From: Acidovorax sp. GW101-3H11
Lineage (GTDB): Bacteria > Pseudomonadota > Gammaproteobacteria > Burkholderiales > Burkholderiaceae_C
Reading direction: 5' to 3'
Assembly (NCBI RefSeq): GCF_001633105.1
Contig: NZ_LUKZ01000012.1
Span: 193,637-257,636 of the forward strand
DNA: 64,000 nt
Every line of letters starts with the position of its first letter. Positions within the stretch are counted from its first letter, which is position 1. Below are positions 44,692 to 52,521 of the stretch, in pieces. The translations under genes were made by a program, and so were the position numbers. A model generated the notes under the pieces. That model did no database searches. It was not told where the DNA came from and saw only the letters and a program-made list of their open reading frames with translations.

Positions 44692-45597
44692 TCAGCGTGC
44701 GGGTGAAGAAGCCGCTGCCGCCGCCGCCTCGATCTTGTCCTGCGTCTTGGTGTCAAAGTCGCTGGCGTCATGCCGCTCGCGCAGCTGGCTGGCCGGGTCT
44801 CCATTGACGCGGTTGACCTTGCGCCCGCGCTGCACTGCCGGGCGCTTGGCCACCTGCTCGGCCCAGCGCACCACATGCGTGTATTCATGCACCTGCAAAA
44901 ACTCGCCTGCGTTGTAGGCCTGGCCCTTCACCATCAGGCCATACCAGGGCCAGATCGCCATGTCGGCCACCGTGTACTCATCGCCCGCCACGTATTCGGT
45001 CACGGCCAGGCGCTGGTTCAGCACATCCAGCTGACGCTTGGCCTCCATCGCATAGCGGTCAATCGCGTACTCGATCTTGACCGGCGCATAGGCATAAAAA
45101 TGCCCAAACCCGCCACCCACAAACGGCGCACTACCCATCTGCCAGAACAGCCACGACAGGCACTCCGCCCGCGCCGCACCTTCCTTGGGAAAAAAGGCGC
45201 TGCCGAACTTCTCTGCCAGGTACATCAGGATGGCGCCGGACTCAAACACCCGCACCGGGTTGGCCGGGTCGGTGCGGTCCAGCAGCGCGGGGATCTTGGA
45301 GTTGGGGTTCACAGACACGAAGCCGCTGCCGAACTGCTCTCCCTCGTTGATGCGAATCAGCCACGCGTCGTACTCTGCCCCGCTGTGGCCTAGCGCCAGC
45401 AGCTCTTCCAGCATCACGGTCACCTTCACGCCATTGGGCGTGCCCAGCGAGTAGAGCTGCAGCGGGTGCTTGCCTACAGGCAGCTCCTTGTCGTGCGTAG
45501 CCCCGGCAACAGGCCGGTTGATGCTGGCGAAGTGGCCGCCGTTTTCTTTGTTCCATTGCCAGATGGCGGGGGGGGCGTAGGGAGTGCGATCGTGCAT
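44692..45597 (-). CDS. yghU: Glutathione S-transferase, YghU-like (disulfide-bond reductase)
   Basis: 301 aa, close to YghU/YfcG-type Nu-class GSTs, which bind two glutathione molecules and act as disulfide reductases. N-terminal extension (YAPPAIWQWNKENGGHFASI), thioredoxin fold (LQLYSLGTPNGVKVTVMLEE, NSKIPALLD, VFESGAILMYLAEKF) and helical domain (WLFWQMGSAPFVGGGFGHF, YTVADMAIWPW) all match. The start is the ATG of MHDRTPYAPP. It precedes the other GST gene in transcription. Confidence 0.9.
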   Translation of the reverse strand: MHDRTPYAPPAIWQWNKENGGHFASINRPVAGATHDKELPVGKHPLQLYSLGTPNGVKVTVMLEELLALGHSGAEYDAWLIRINEGEQFGSGFVSVNPNSKIPALLDRTDPANPVRVFESGAILMYLAEKFGSAFFPKEGAARAECLSWLFWQMGSAPFVGGGFGHFYAYAPVKIEYAIDRYAMEAKRQLDVLNQRLAVTEYVAGDEYTVADMAIWPWYGLMVKGQAYNAGEFLQVHEYTHVVRWAEQVAKRPAVQRGRKVNRVNGDPASQLRERHDASDFDTKTQDKIEAAAAAASSPAR

Positions 45598-45641
45598 GCA
45601 GGGCTCCAAGCAAATTGATAGGCGAAGCGAAAGGGGTCTCT

Positions 45642-45664
45642 TGCGGCTATCAAAGGAGTCTAGC
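45642..45664 (+). repeat. Possible degenerate half copy of the interspersed element (copy 7)
   Basis: CGGCTATCAAAGGAGTCTAG followed by C resembles the half element AGCTATCAAAANAANAGC, with an insertion. Weakest copy. Confidence 0.3.
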
Positions 45665-45739
45665 GATGCCATTGACTTATTGCTGGGCTGAACCGAATGT
45701 CCCGCTAAGTAGCCCGCCCCTATCCCGCGATGGCAGGCC

Positions 45740-46135
45740 TCACGGCGATTCATACGCTACAACCGAATACGAACAACCCAGCTCGGAAAGACTACGGAGC
45801 ATGGCAGGAGAAAGATCCGCTACCAGCCCTTGGCCGTGCGCTCCCCAAACGTAAGAGGTCACTGTTACTTCTAAATTTTCCGAAGCGGCGAGCGCCGTAA
45901 TCTCGTGCTTGTGCGGCAGCAGTTCTCGCAACAGCTCCTGAAGCTCTCGCTCTACCCCTGCGGACTCGCGCTTTTCTCGGACGAGAGCCCACCATGAATC
46001 CGGAGAAGGAACTTTACCGGTGATATCCCCGCGTTGCGCTTTACCACTGGGGGAGATACCCATCTGCCTAGTCCAGACAGAAACGTCGGCAACGCGGTTA
46101 ACTGCGATTAGATGAAACGTTGTCTCAACGAGCAT
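45740..46135 (-). CDS. DUF4279-like small protein
   Basis: 131 aa, no signal peptide. The layout, VADVSVWTRQMGISPSGKAQ near the N-terminus, then DSWWALV, a helix with ELQELLRELLPHKHEITALA, and a final SPAMLRSLSELGCSYSVVAYE, matches DUF4279 proteins, which often behave as stand-alone or immunity-type genes. Local G+C is visibly lower than in the neighbours, suggesting recent transfer. It lies alone between yghU and polA. No toxin gene is adjacent, so immunity is only a possibility. Confidence 0.65.
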   Translation of the reverse strand: MLVETTFHLIAVNRVADVSVWTRQMGISPSGKAQRGDITGKVPSPDSWWALVREKRESAGVERELQELLRELLPHKHEITALAASENLEVTVTSYVWGAHGQGLVADLSPAMLRSLSELGCSYSVVAYESP

Positions 46136-46212
46136 TTAAGCCTCCGATGACCTTGGTTAACACGTCCCAAGACCCAGTCTGATAGACACTTGCCGAGCTT
46201 GCCCTCACAACC

Positions 46213-49011
46213 TCAATGCGCCTTATCCCAATTAGCCCCCACTCCCACCTCCGCCAGTAACGGCACCTTCAGCGCCGCCACCTCGGCCATCAAGCGCGGA
46301 ATGTGGGTCTTGAGCCAGTCCACCTCGCCCTCGGGCAGCTCGAACACCAGTTCATCGTGCACCTGCATGATCATCTTGATGTCCGGCTTGTGCGCGTCCA
46401 GCTCTTTTTGCACGGCCACCATGGCCAGCTTGATCAAGTCTGCCGCCGTGCCTTGCATGGGCGCGTTGATGGCGGCGCGCTCGGCACCGGCGCGGCGGGG
46501 GCCGTTGGGGGAGTTGATTTCGGGCAGGTAGAGGCGTCGGCCAAACACGGTTTCGACGTAGCCCATGGATTTGGCGGCGGCCTTGGTGTCGTCCATGTAC
46601 TGCTTCACGCCGGGGTAGCGCTGGAAGTATTTGTCGATGTAGGCGGCGGCTGCTTTGGTCTCGATGCCCAGGTTCTTGGCCAGGCCAAAGCTGCTCATGC
46701 CGTAGATGAGGCCAAAGTTGATGACCTTGGCGTAGCGGCGTTGCTCGCTGGTGACCTGATCGACCTCCACCCCAAACACTTCAGCGGCAGTGGCGCGGTG
46801 CACGTCCAGCCCGGCGTGGAAGGCGTGCAGCAGCGAGTGGTCGCCGCTCAGGTGGGCCATGATGCGCAGCTCGATCTGGGAGTAGTCGGCGCTGGCGATC
46901 ACGCGGCCTGCAGGGGCCACAAAGGCCTCGCGCACGCGGCGGCCTTCGGGGGTGCGGATGGGGATGTTCTGCAGGTTGGGATCGTTGCTGGACAAGCGGC
47001 CTGTGACGGCCACGGCCTGCGCGTAGTGCGTGTGCACGCGGCCTGTGCGTGGCAGGGCCAGTTGGGCGAGCTTGTCGGTGTAGGTGCCTTTGAGCTTGAC
47101 CAGGCCCCGGTGCTCCAGCAGCTTGGCGGGCAGGGGGTAGTCCTCGGCCAGCTTTTCCAGCACTTCTTCGTCGGTGCTGCGGGCGCCGGTGGCGGTCTTT
47201 TTGACCACGGGCATGCCCAGCTTGTCGAAGAAGATTTCGCCCAGTTGCTTAGGGCTGCTCAGGTTGAAGGGCTGGCCTGCAATCTCATACGCCTCGGTTT
47301 CGAGCTGCAAGATGCGCTGGCCCAGCTCGTGGCTCTGCGCGGCCAGCGTGGGGGCGTCGATGAGCACGCCGTTGCGTTCGATGCGGTACAGGGCCTCGCT
47401 GCTCTGCATCTCCAGTTCGTAGATGAAGCGCAGTTTGTCATCGGCCTGCAGCAGGGGCCACAAGGCGTTGTGCACGTCCAGGGTCTGGTCAGAGTCTTCG
47501 CACGAATAGGCGGCGGCTTTGTCCACGGGCACTTGCGCAAACGGGATCTGGTGCGCGCCCTTGCCGCACAGGTCTTCATAGGTGATGCCCTTGCGGCCGG
47601 TGTGGCGCTCGGCCAGGCTGGTCAGGTTGTGGGGCTTGTGCACTTCGAGCACGTAGCTTTGCAGCATGGTGTCGTGCGCGTAGCCCTGCACCTCAATGCC
47701 GTGGTTGGCGAACACATGGCGGTCGTATTTGATGTGCTGGCCCAGCTTGTGGTGCTTGGGGTCTTCCAGCCAGGGCTTGAGGCGGGCGAGCACTTCGTCG
47801 ATGGACAGTTGCTCTGGCGCATCGGGGCCTTCGTGGCGCAGGGGAATGTAGGCGGCCTCGCCGGGCTGTACGCTGAAACTGATGCCGACGATTTGCGCGC
47901 GCATCTCGTCGAGGGAGTCGGTTTCGGTGTCGATGGCCGCCAGCGGGGCTTTCTGCAGGCGCTCCAGCCACTGGTCAAAGTCGGCCCAGTTGAGGATGGT
48001 GTCGTACACCACGGTGCGGTGCTGGGCTTCTTCGGCCACGGTGCTGGCGGAATGATCGGCAAACAGATCGCCGCTTTGGCCGGGCATGGCGACGGTGGGG
48101 GCTGTGGCGGCGGGGGCCGCGCCACCCTTGATGGCGCTGGCCAAGCCCTTGAAGCCGTACTTTTCGTAAAAGGGCAGCAGGCCAGCGTTGTCCGGCGCGT
48201 CCAGCGTGATGTCGTCAAACGCGGGCAGGCCGGGGATGTAGTCGGCCAACGCGCAGTCGGTCTTCATGGTGACCAGCTGGCGGCTCAAGGCCAGCTGGCC
48301 GCTGGCAATGGCCTCGCGCAGGTTGTTGCCTGCCACGCCCTTGATGGCGTCGGCGTTGGCAATCAGGTTGTCGAGCGAGCCATATTCTTCCAGCCACTTG
48401 GCGGCTGTTTTGGGGCCCACCTTGGTAACGCCGGGCACGTTGTCCACGGTGTCACCCACCAGGGCCTGGTAGTCCACCATCAGCGCAGGCGGTACGCCAA
48501 ACTCTGCTGTCACGCCCGCCACATCGCGGCGCTTGCCGCTCATGGTGTCGATGATGGTGATGTGCTCGTTGACCAGCTGGCTCAAATCTTTGTCGCCGCT
48601 GGACACAATGACCTCAATGCCCTGCGCTGCCGCCACGTTGGCCAGGGTGGCGATAACGTCGTCGGCCTCCACGCCGGGCACGGCCACCACCTTCCAGCCC
48701 AGCAGGTCCACCACCTCGTGGATGGGCTCGATCTGGCTGCGCAGGTCGTCGGGCATGGGCGAGCGCGTGGCCTTGTATTCGGTGTACAAGGCATCGCGGA
48801 AGGTGGGGCCCGAGGCGTCGAACACGCAGACAGCGTAGTCAGCAGGCACCTCTTTGCGCAGCGCCTGCATCATGTTGATCATGCCGCGAATGGCACCGGT
48901 GGCAGGGCTGCCAGGGTCGCCCGGCACGGCCCGCAAGTCGGGCATGGCGTGGAAGGCGCGGTAGAGGTAGCTGGAGCCGTCCACCAGCACCAGGGTCTTT
49001 TTGTCAGTCAT
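46213..49011 (-). CDS. polA: DNA polymerase I
   Basis: 932 aa. Order: 5'-nuclease domain (1-170: LVLVDGSSYLYRAFHAMP, GVEADDVIATLA, SGDKDLSQLV) with H3TH (about 175-260), 3'-5' exonuclease domain (about 335-520) with intact DTETDSL metal site, and family A polymerase domain (about 530-932: SADYSQIELRIMAHLSGD, KVINFGLIYGMSSFGLAKNL, MIMQVHDELVFELPE). All motifs intact, so proofreading is expected. The ATG at 49011 (MTDKKTLVLV) is chosen; an ATG 15 bp upstream is open. Confidence 0.97.
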   Translation of the reverse strand: MTDKKTLVLVDGSSYLYRAFHAMPDLRAVPGDPGSPATGAIRGMINMMQALRKEVPADYAVCVFDASGPTFRDALYTEYKATRSPMPDDLRSQIEPIHEVVDLLGWKVVAVPGVEADDVIATLANVAAAQGIEVIVSSGDKDLSQLVNEHITIIDTMSGKRRDVAGVTAEFGVPPALMVDYQALVGDTVDNVPGVTKVGPKTAAKWLEEYGSLDNLIANADAIKGVAGNNLREAIASGQLALSRQLVTMKTDCALADYIPGLPAFDDITLDAPDNAGLLPFYEKYGFKGLASAIKGGAAPAATAPTVAMPGQSGDLFADHSASTVAEEAQHRTVVYDTILNWADFDQWLERLQKAPLAAIDTETDSLDEMRAQIVGISFSVQPGEAAYIPLRHEGPDAPEQLSIDEVLARLKPWLEDPKHHKLGQHIKYDRHVFANHGIEVQGYAHDTMLQSYVLEVHKPHNLTSLAERHTGRKGITYEDLCGKGAHQIPFAQVPVDKAAAYSCEDSDQTLDVHNALWPLLQADDKLRFIYELEMQSSEALYRIERNGVLIDAPTLAAQSHELGQRILQLETEAYEIAGQPFNLSSPKQLGEIFFDKLGMPVVKKTATGARSTDEEVLEKLAEDYPLPAKLLEHRGLVKLKGTYTDKLAQLALPRTGRVHTHYAQAVAVTGRLSSNDPNLQNIPIRTPEGRRVREAFVAPAGRVIASADYSQIELRIMAHLSGDHSLLHAFHAGLDVHRATAAEVFGVEVDQVTSEQRRYAKVINFGLIYGMSSFGLAKNLGIETKAAAAYIDKYFQRYPGVKQYMDDTKAAAKSMGYVETVFGRRLYLPEINSPNGPRRAGAERAAINAPMQGTAADLIKLAMVAVQKELDAHKPDIKMIMQVHDELVFELPEGEVDWLKTHIPRLMAEVAALKVPLLAEVGVGANWDKAH

Positions 49012-49075
49012 CCGGCAATTGTGCACGGCTGGGCCGCGCCACGGCGCCTGCCAGGCAGCGCTCTACAATCGGCCG

Positions 49076-49435
49076 ATGCGCGCTCCTCACCTTCTCTTGC
49101 TGCTGGGCATGGCCTGCGGCACCGCCCTGGCCCAGAATACAAGCCAAAATGCCCCTTTGGGCGCAACAGATAAGCGCGAAACGCTATCAAATCAAGAGCA
49201 ACCAGCAGGCCGCACCAACCAGCGCACCGAGCGCATCCAGGTCGAAGACGCGGGCAGCCGCGTCGATGAGCTGCGTGTGGGCGGCCAGACCCAGACCATT
49301 TCCGTACAGCCCAAGACAGGCAACATGCCGGGCTACGAAGTGCAGTCGCCCGATGGCGCCCGCAGCCGTGCGGGCAGCAACAGCGGCGCCGAAACCACCA
49401 CGGCCCCGCGTGTCTGGAACGTGCTGAAGTTCTGA
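49076..49435 (+). CDS. DUF2782 domain exported protein
   Basis: 119 aa. Signal peptide ([15 protein letters not shown], cleavage near residue 20). C-terminal DUF2782 domain: [20 protein letters not shown] ... MPGYEV ... RVWNVLKF. Located between polA and thrB, the usual place for this family. Residues about 24-42, between signal and domain, are encoded by an in-frame copy of the interspersed repeat. Function unknown. Confidence 0.82.
   Translation: MRAPHLLLLLGMACGTALAQNTSQNAPLGATDKRETLSNQEQPAGRTNQRTERIQVEDAGSRVDELRVGGQTQTISVQPKTGNMPGYEVQSPDGARSRAGSNSGAETTTAPRVWNVLKF
49145..49200 (+). repeat. Interspersed A+T-rich element, copy 8 (full form, inside DUF2782 gene)
   Basis: CAAAATGCCCCTTTGGGCGC, GATAAGCGCGAAACGCTATC and AAATCAAGAGCA align with the copy at 59987-60047, gap-free over the right-hand 31 bp. 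In frame; encodes [19 protein letters not shown]. Confidence 0.75.
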
Positions 49436-49541
49436 GCCAGCGGCGGCCTTGCCGCCTGCCTCCAGCGGCGGCGCGCCGCCCTGCGGCTCTGCGTACGCCC
49501 CGCCAACCCCTTCCCTCCTCTTTTTCGATACCTTTCGAGCG

Positions 49542-50492
49542 ATGGCTGTTTTTACCGAAGTCTCCAACACCGAGGCGCGCGAGCTGCTGCGCCGTTTGCA
49601 ACTGGGTGAGCTGGTAGAGCTGCGCGGCATTGAGGGGGGCATCGAGAACACCAACTACTTCCTCACCAGCGACCAGGGCGCGTTCGTGCTCACGCTGTTC
49701 GAGCGCCTGACGGCCGAGCAGCTGCCGTTCTACCTGTACCTGATGAAGCACCTGGCGCACGGCGGCGTGCCCGTGCCCGACCCGCGCGCTGACAAGAACG
49801 GCGACATCCTGCACACCGTGTGTGGCAAGCCCGCTGCGGTGGTGAACAAGCTGCGCGGCAAGAGCCAGCTGGCGCCCCAGGGCGCGCACTGCGCGGCCGT
49901 GGGCACCATGCTCGCGCGCATGCACCTGGCGGGGCGCGACTTTGATCGGCGCCAGCCCAACCTGCGCGGCCTGCCCTGGTGGAACGAAACCGTGCCCGTG
50001 GTGCTGCCGCACATTGGCGAGGCGCAATCGGCCCTGCTGCGCGCCGAACTGGCCTACCAGAACCATGTGGCAGCAGGCTCGGCCTACGCCGCCCTGCCCT
50101 GCGGCCCCGTGCATGCCGACCTGTTCCGCGACAACGTGATGTTCGAGGGCGAAGAGCTGACCGGCTTCTTCGACTTTTATTTTGCAGGCGTGGACACCTG
50201 GCTGTTCGACCTGGCCGTGTGCCTGAACGACTGGTGCATCGACCTGCCCACCGGCGCACACGATGCCGAACGCGCCACGCGCATGCTGGATGCCTACCAG
50301 GCCGTGCGCCCGCTGACTGCCGCAGAGCGCGAGCTGCTGCCCGCCATGCTGCGCGCAGGCGCGCTGCGGTTCTGGATCTCGCGGCTGTGGGACTTTTACC
50401 TGCCGCGCGAGGCCTCCATGCTCACGCCACACGACCCCACGCACTTCGAGCGCGTGCTGCGCCACCGCGTGGCGCACCCCGTACACGCCTGA
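49542..50492 (+). CDS. thrB: Homoserine kinase (APH-type)
   Basis: 316 aa. The aminoglycoside-phosphotransferase-like fold phosphorylates homoserine in threonine synthesis. N-terminal nucleotide loop [15 protein letters not shown], Lys in KLRGK, catalytic loop [14 protein letters not shown] (H-x-D-L-x3-N) and [20 protein letters not shown]. The ATG of [10 protein letters not shown] fits the family; an upstream open region is not conserved. It follows the DUF2782 gene as in many betaproteobacteria. Confidence 0.95.
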   Translation: MAVFTEVSNTEARELLRRLQLGELVELRGIEGGIENTNYFLTSDQGAFVLTLFERLTAEQLPFYLYLMKHLAHGGVPVPDPRADKNGDILHTVCGKPAAVVNKLRGKSQLAPQGAHCAAVGTMLARMHLAGRDFDRRQPNLRGLPWWNETVPVVLPHIGEAQSALLRAELAYQNHVAAGSAYAALPCGPVHADLFRDNVMFEGEELTGFFDFYFAGVDTWLFDLAVCLNDWCIDLPTGAHDAERATRMLDAYQAVRPLTAAERELLPAMLRAGALRFWISRLWDFYLPREASMLTPHDPTHFERVLRHRVAHPVHA

Positions 50493-50698
50493 CCCCGGCC
50501 GCACCTGGCAAGGGAGCACGACGCTGGCGCTGCCCCTTCGCCGTGGCTGGAATGGGCTGCTGGGGTAAATTCCTGCCTGTTGCTTTCCGCATGTTGCTTC
50601 CCGCCTGTTGCCCGCAACTCCCAGCGCCAAGCCTGCGCCTCCGGCGCAGCGCGGCGAAGGCGGCGTGAACCGGCCCATCCTCTCCTGCACCCCATTCA

Positions 50699-51547
50699 AT
50701 GAAACTCCACATCGTCCCCGCCCGCACCGGCATGGCCTGGGTCAAGCTTGGCATCCGGGCGTTCTGGCGGCAGCCCATGGCGCTGGCAGCGCTGTTCTTC
50801 ATGACCATGGCCTCCATGTCGGTGGCCACCATGGTGCCCCTGGTGGGCCCGGCCATTGCGCTCGCGCTGCTGCCGTCGGCCACGCTGGCCATGATGGTGG
50901 CGGCCGCCGAGGCCACGCAGGGGCGGTTTCCCATGCCCACGGTGCTGCTGGTGGCGTTTCGCACCGGCCGCCAGCGGCTGCGCGACATGCTGGTGCTGGG
51001 CGCGCTGTATGCGGTGGGCTTCCTGGGCGTGATGGGCCTGTCGGCCCTGATCGACGGCGGGCAGTTTGCCCAGGTGTACCTGGGTGGCGCCAAGCTGACG
51101 CAGGAGGTGGCGCAGGACCCGGCCTTCCAGAGCGCCATGTGGCTGTCCATGGTGCTGTACCTGCCGCTGTCGCTGCTGTTCTGGCATGCGCCGGGGCTGG
51201 TGCACTGGCACGGCGTGCCGCCGGTCAAGGCGCTGTTCTTCAGCATCGTGGCCTGCGTGCGCAACTTTGGCGCGTTTCTGGTCTACGGGCTTGGCTGGCT
51301 GGGGGTGTTCCTGCTGGGGGGCCTGGTGGTCAGCATTGTTTCGGCGCTGCTCGCAGTGGCGGGGCTTGCCGGTGCGGCGGCCGGTGGCATCATGGTGGGG
51401 GCGGCCATGATGATGGCGGCCATGTTCTTCACGTCGGTGGTGTTCACCTTCCGTGACTGCTTCGACCCCCCATCCACGGCCACCGTGCACGAGGCGCCCC
51501 ATGACGAGCCACCGCCACCACCCCCATCAACTCCTGGGCCGCTCTGA
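50699..51547 (+). CDS. BPSS1780-family multi-pass membrane protein
   Basis: 282 aa with about six hydrophobic segments (ALAALFFMTMASMSVATMV; GPAIALALLPSATLAMMVAA; LVLGALYAVGFLGVMGLSAL; MVLYLPLSLLFWHA; VYGLGWLGVFLLGGLVVSIV; GGIMVGAAMMMAAMFFTSVV) and a Pro-rich cytoplasmic tail (about 255-282). The N-terminus MKLHIVPARTGMAWVKLGIR is the family hallmark. Function unknown. Its last 47 bp overlap the start of the FecR-like gene in another frame. Confidence 0.85.
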   Translation: MKLHIVPARTGMAWVKLGIRAFWRQPMALAALFFMTMASMSVATMVPLVGPAIALALLPSATLAMMVAAAEATQGRFPMPTVLLVAFRTGRQRLRDMLVLGALYAVGFLGVMGLSALIDGGQFAQVYLGGAKLTQEVAQDPAFQSAMWLSMVLYLPLSLLFWHAPGLVHWHGVPPVKALFFSIVACVRNFGAFLVYGLGWLGVFLLGGLVVSIVSALLAVAGLAGAAAGGIMVGAAMMMAAMFFTSVVFTFRDCFDPPSTATVHEAPHDEPPPPPPSTPGPL

Positions 51548-52385
51548 ACAAGAGCTGGCCTGGTTCCAGCGGCGCAGCCTGCTGCAGGCCGCCGCGCTGT
51601 GGGTCGCCTCCGGCGGCTGGGCGGCAGCCCATGCGCAGGGCCGCAGCAACATCGTGGAGCTGCGCGGTGACGTGCTGCGCAATGGCGAGCCGCTGACGGC
51701 CCAGCACACCATCACCGCCAACGACCGCATCGAAACCGGCCCCGGCTCGACCGCCGTGTTCACCGTGGGCAACAGCGCCTTCATGGTGCGCCAGAACTCG
51801 CGCGTAGCGCTGGAGAGCGACACCCCCACCGCCGTCAAGGCGCTGCGCGTGCTGAGCGGCGCCGTCGCCAGCGTGTGGGGCAAGGGCGCCGACCGCCAGA
51901 TCGTGCTGCCCACCGCCACGGCCGGAATCCGGGGCACGGGGGTCTATGCCGAGGTGTTCCCGGACCAGGCGCTGCGTGGCTATTTCTGCAACTGCTACGG
52001 CACCGTGGACCTGGCGGCAGGCAGCGAGAGCCTGGTGAGCCAATCGTCCTACCACCAGGCCTTCTGGGCCGAGCCTGCCCCCCGCAATGGCCGGCTGCTG
52101 ACGCCTGCGGGCGCCATCAACCACACCGACGAAGAGCTGGAGTTTCTGGCAGGCCTGGTGAACCAGCGCACGGCCTGGCAGGTGGCCGGGCGCAAGGGGG
52201 TGAAGGACGGGCGCGGGCAGATGGACTATTCAGCCCCACCGGGCAACGCGGGCAACGCTGGCAGTGGTGGCGGTTCTGGCAGCGGCGCAGAACCCTCGCC
52301 CCCACCGGCGCCGGCTCCAGCAGCCCCCTCACCGGCCCCCGCATCCCGCGCCCGGCCCGCATCACCTTACGGCCCGGACTATTGA
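51501..52385 (+). CDS. Exported FecR-domain protein
   Basis: 294 aa. A Tat-like signal (FQRRSLLQAAALWVASGGW, about 22-41; cleavage near AHAQ). FecR domain (about 55-165: LRGDVLRNGEPL, IETGPGSTAVFTVG, VLSGAVASVWGKG, TATAGIRGTGVYAE) followed by an unusual FCNCYG motif and a low-complexity Gly/Ser/Pro/Ala tail (about 245-294). Classical FecR sits in the inner membrane next to FecI/FecA; here neither is present. The start at 51501 overlaps the upstream gene by 47 bp. Possibly an envelope protein using the FecR fold structurally. Confidence 0.75.
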   Translation: MTSHRHHPHQLLGRSEQELAWFQRRSLLQAAALWVASGGWAAAHAQGRSNIVELRGDVLRNGEPLTAQHTITANDRIETGPGSTAVFTVGNSAFMVRQNSRVALESDTPTAVKALRVLSGAVASVWGKGADRQIVLPTATAGIRGTGVYAEVFPDQALRGYFCNCYGTVDLAAGSESLVSQSSYHQAFWAEPAPRNGRLLTPAGAINHTDEELEFLAGLVNQRTAWQVAGRKGVKDGRGQMDYSAPPGNAGNAGSGGGSGSGAEPSPPPAPAPAAPSPAPASRARPASPYGPDY

Positions 52386-52453
52386 GCGGAACGGCAATCT
52401 GCCGCTGCGGCTCTCAGCGCCAGCATCGCAAGGCCGCGCGCACTAGCTGCCCC

Positions 52454-52486
52454 CAAAAAGCAAAAAGGCCGACTCAAGAGCCGGCC
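52454..52486 (-). terminator. Rho-independent terminator of phoX
   Basis: Minus strand GGCCGGCTC-TT-GAGTCGGCC (9-bp stem with one G-U pair) followed by TTTTTGCTTTTT. It lies about 36 bp past the phoX stop. Confidence 0.85.
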
Positions 52487-52521
52487 CATGAACCGTGGGA
52501 GGGAACCCTCCCACCTCCACA

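Noticed and set aside
45740..46135. Toxin-immunity pair including the DUF4279 gene
   Set aside because: No toxin-like gene adjoins it; yghU and polA are housekeeping genes.
46303..49173. 956-codon plus-strand frame opposite polA
   Set aside because: Composition typical of antisense frames (Val/Gly/His/Gln-rich) and no recognisable domain; polA is intact on the other strand.
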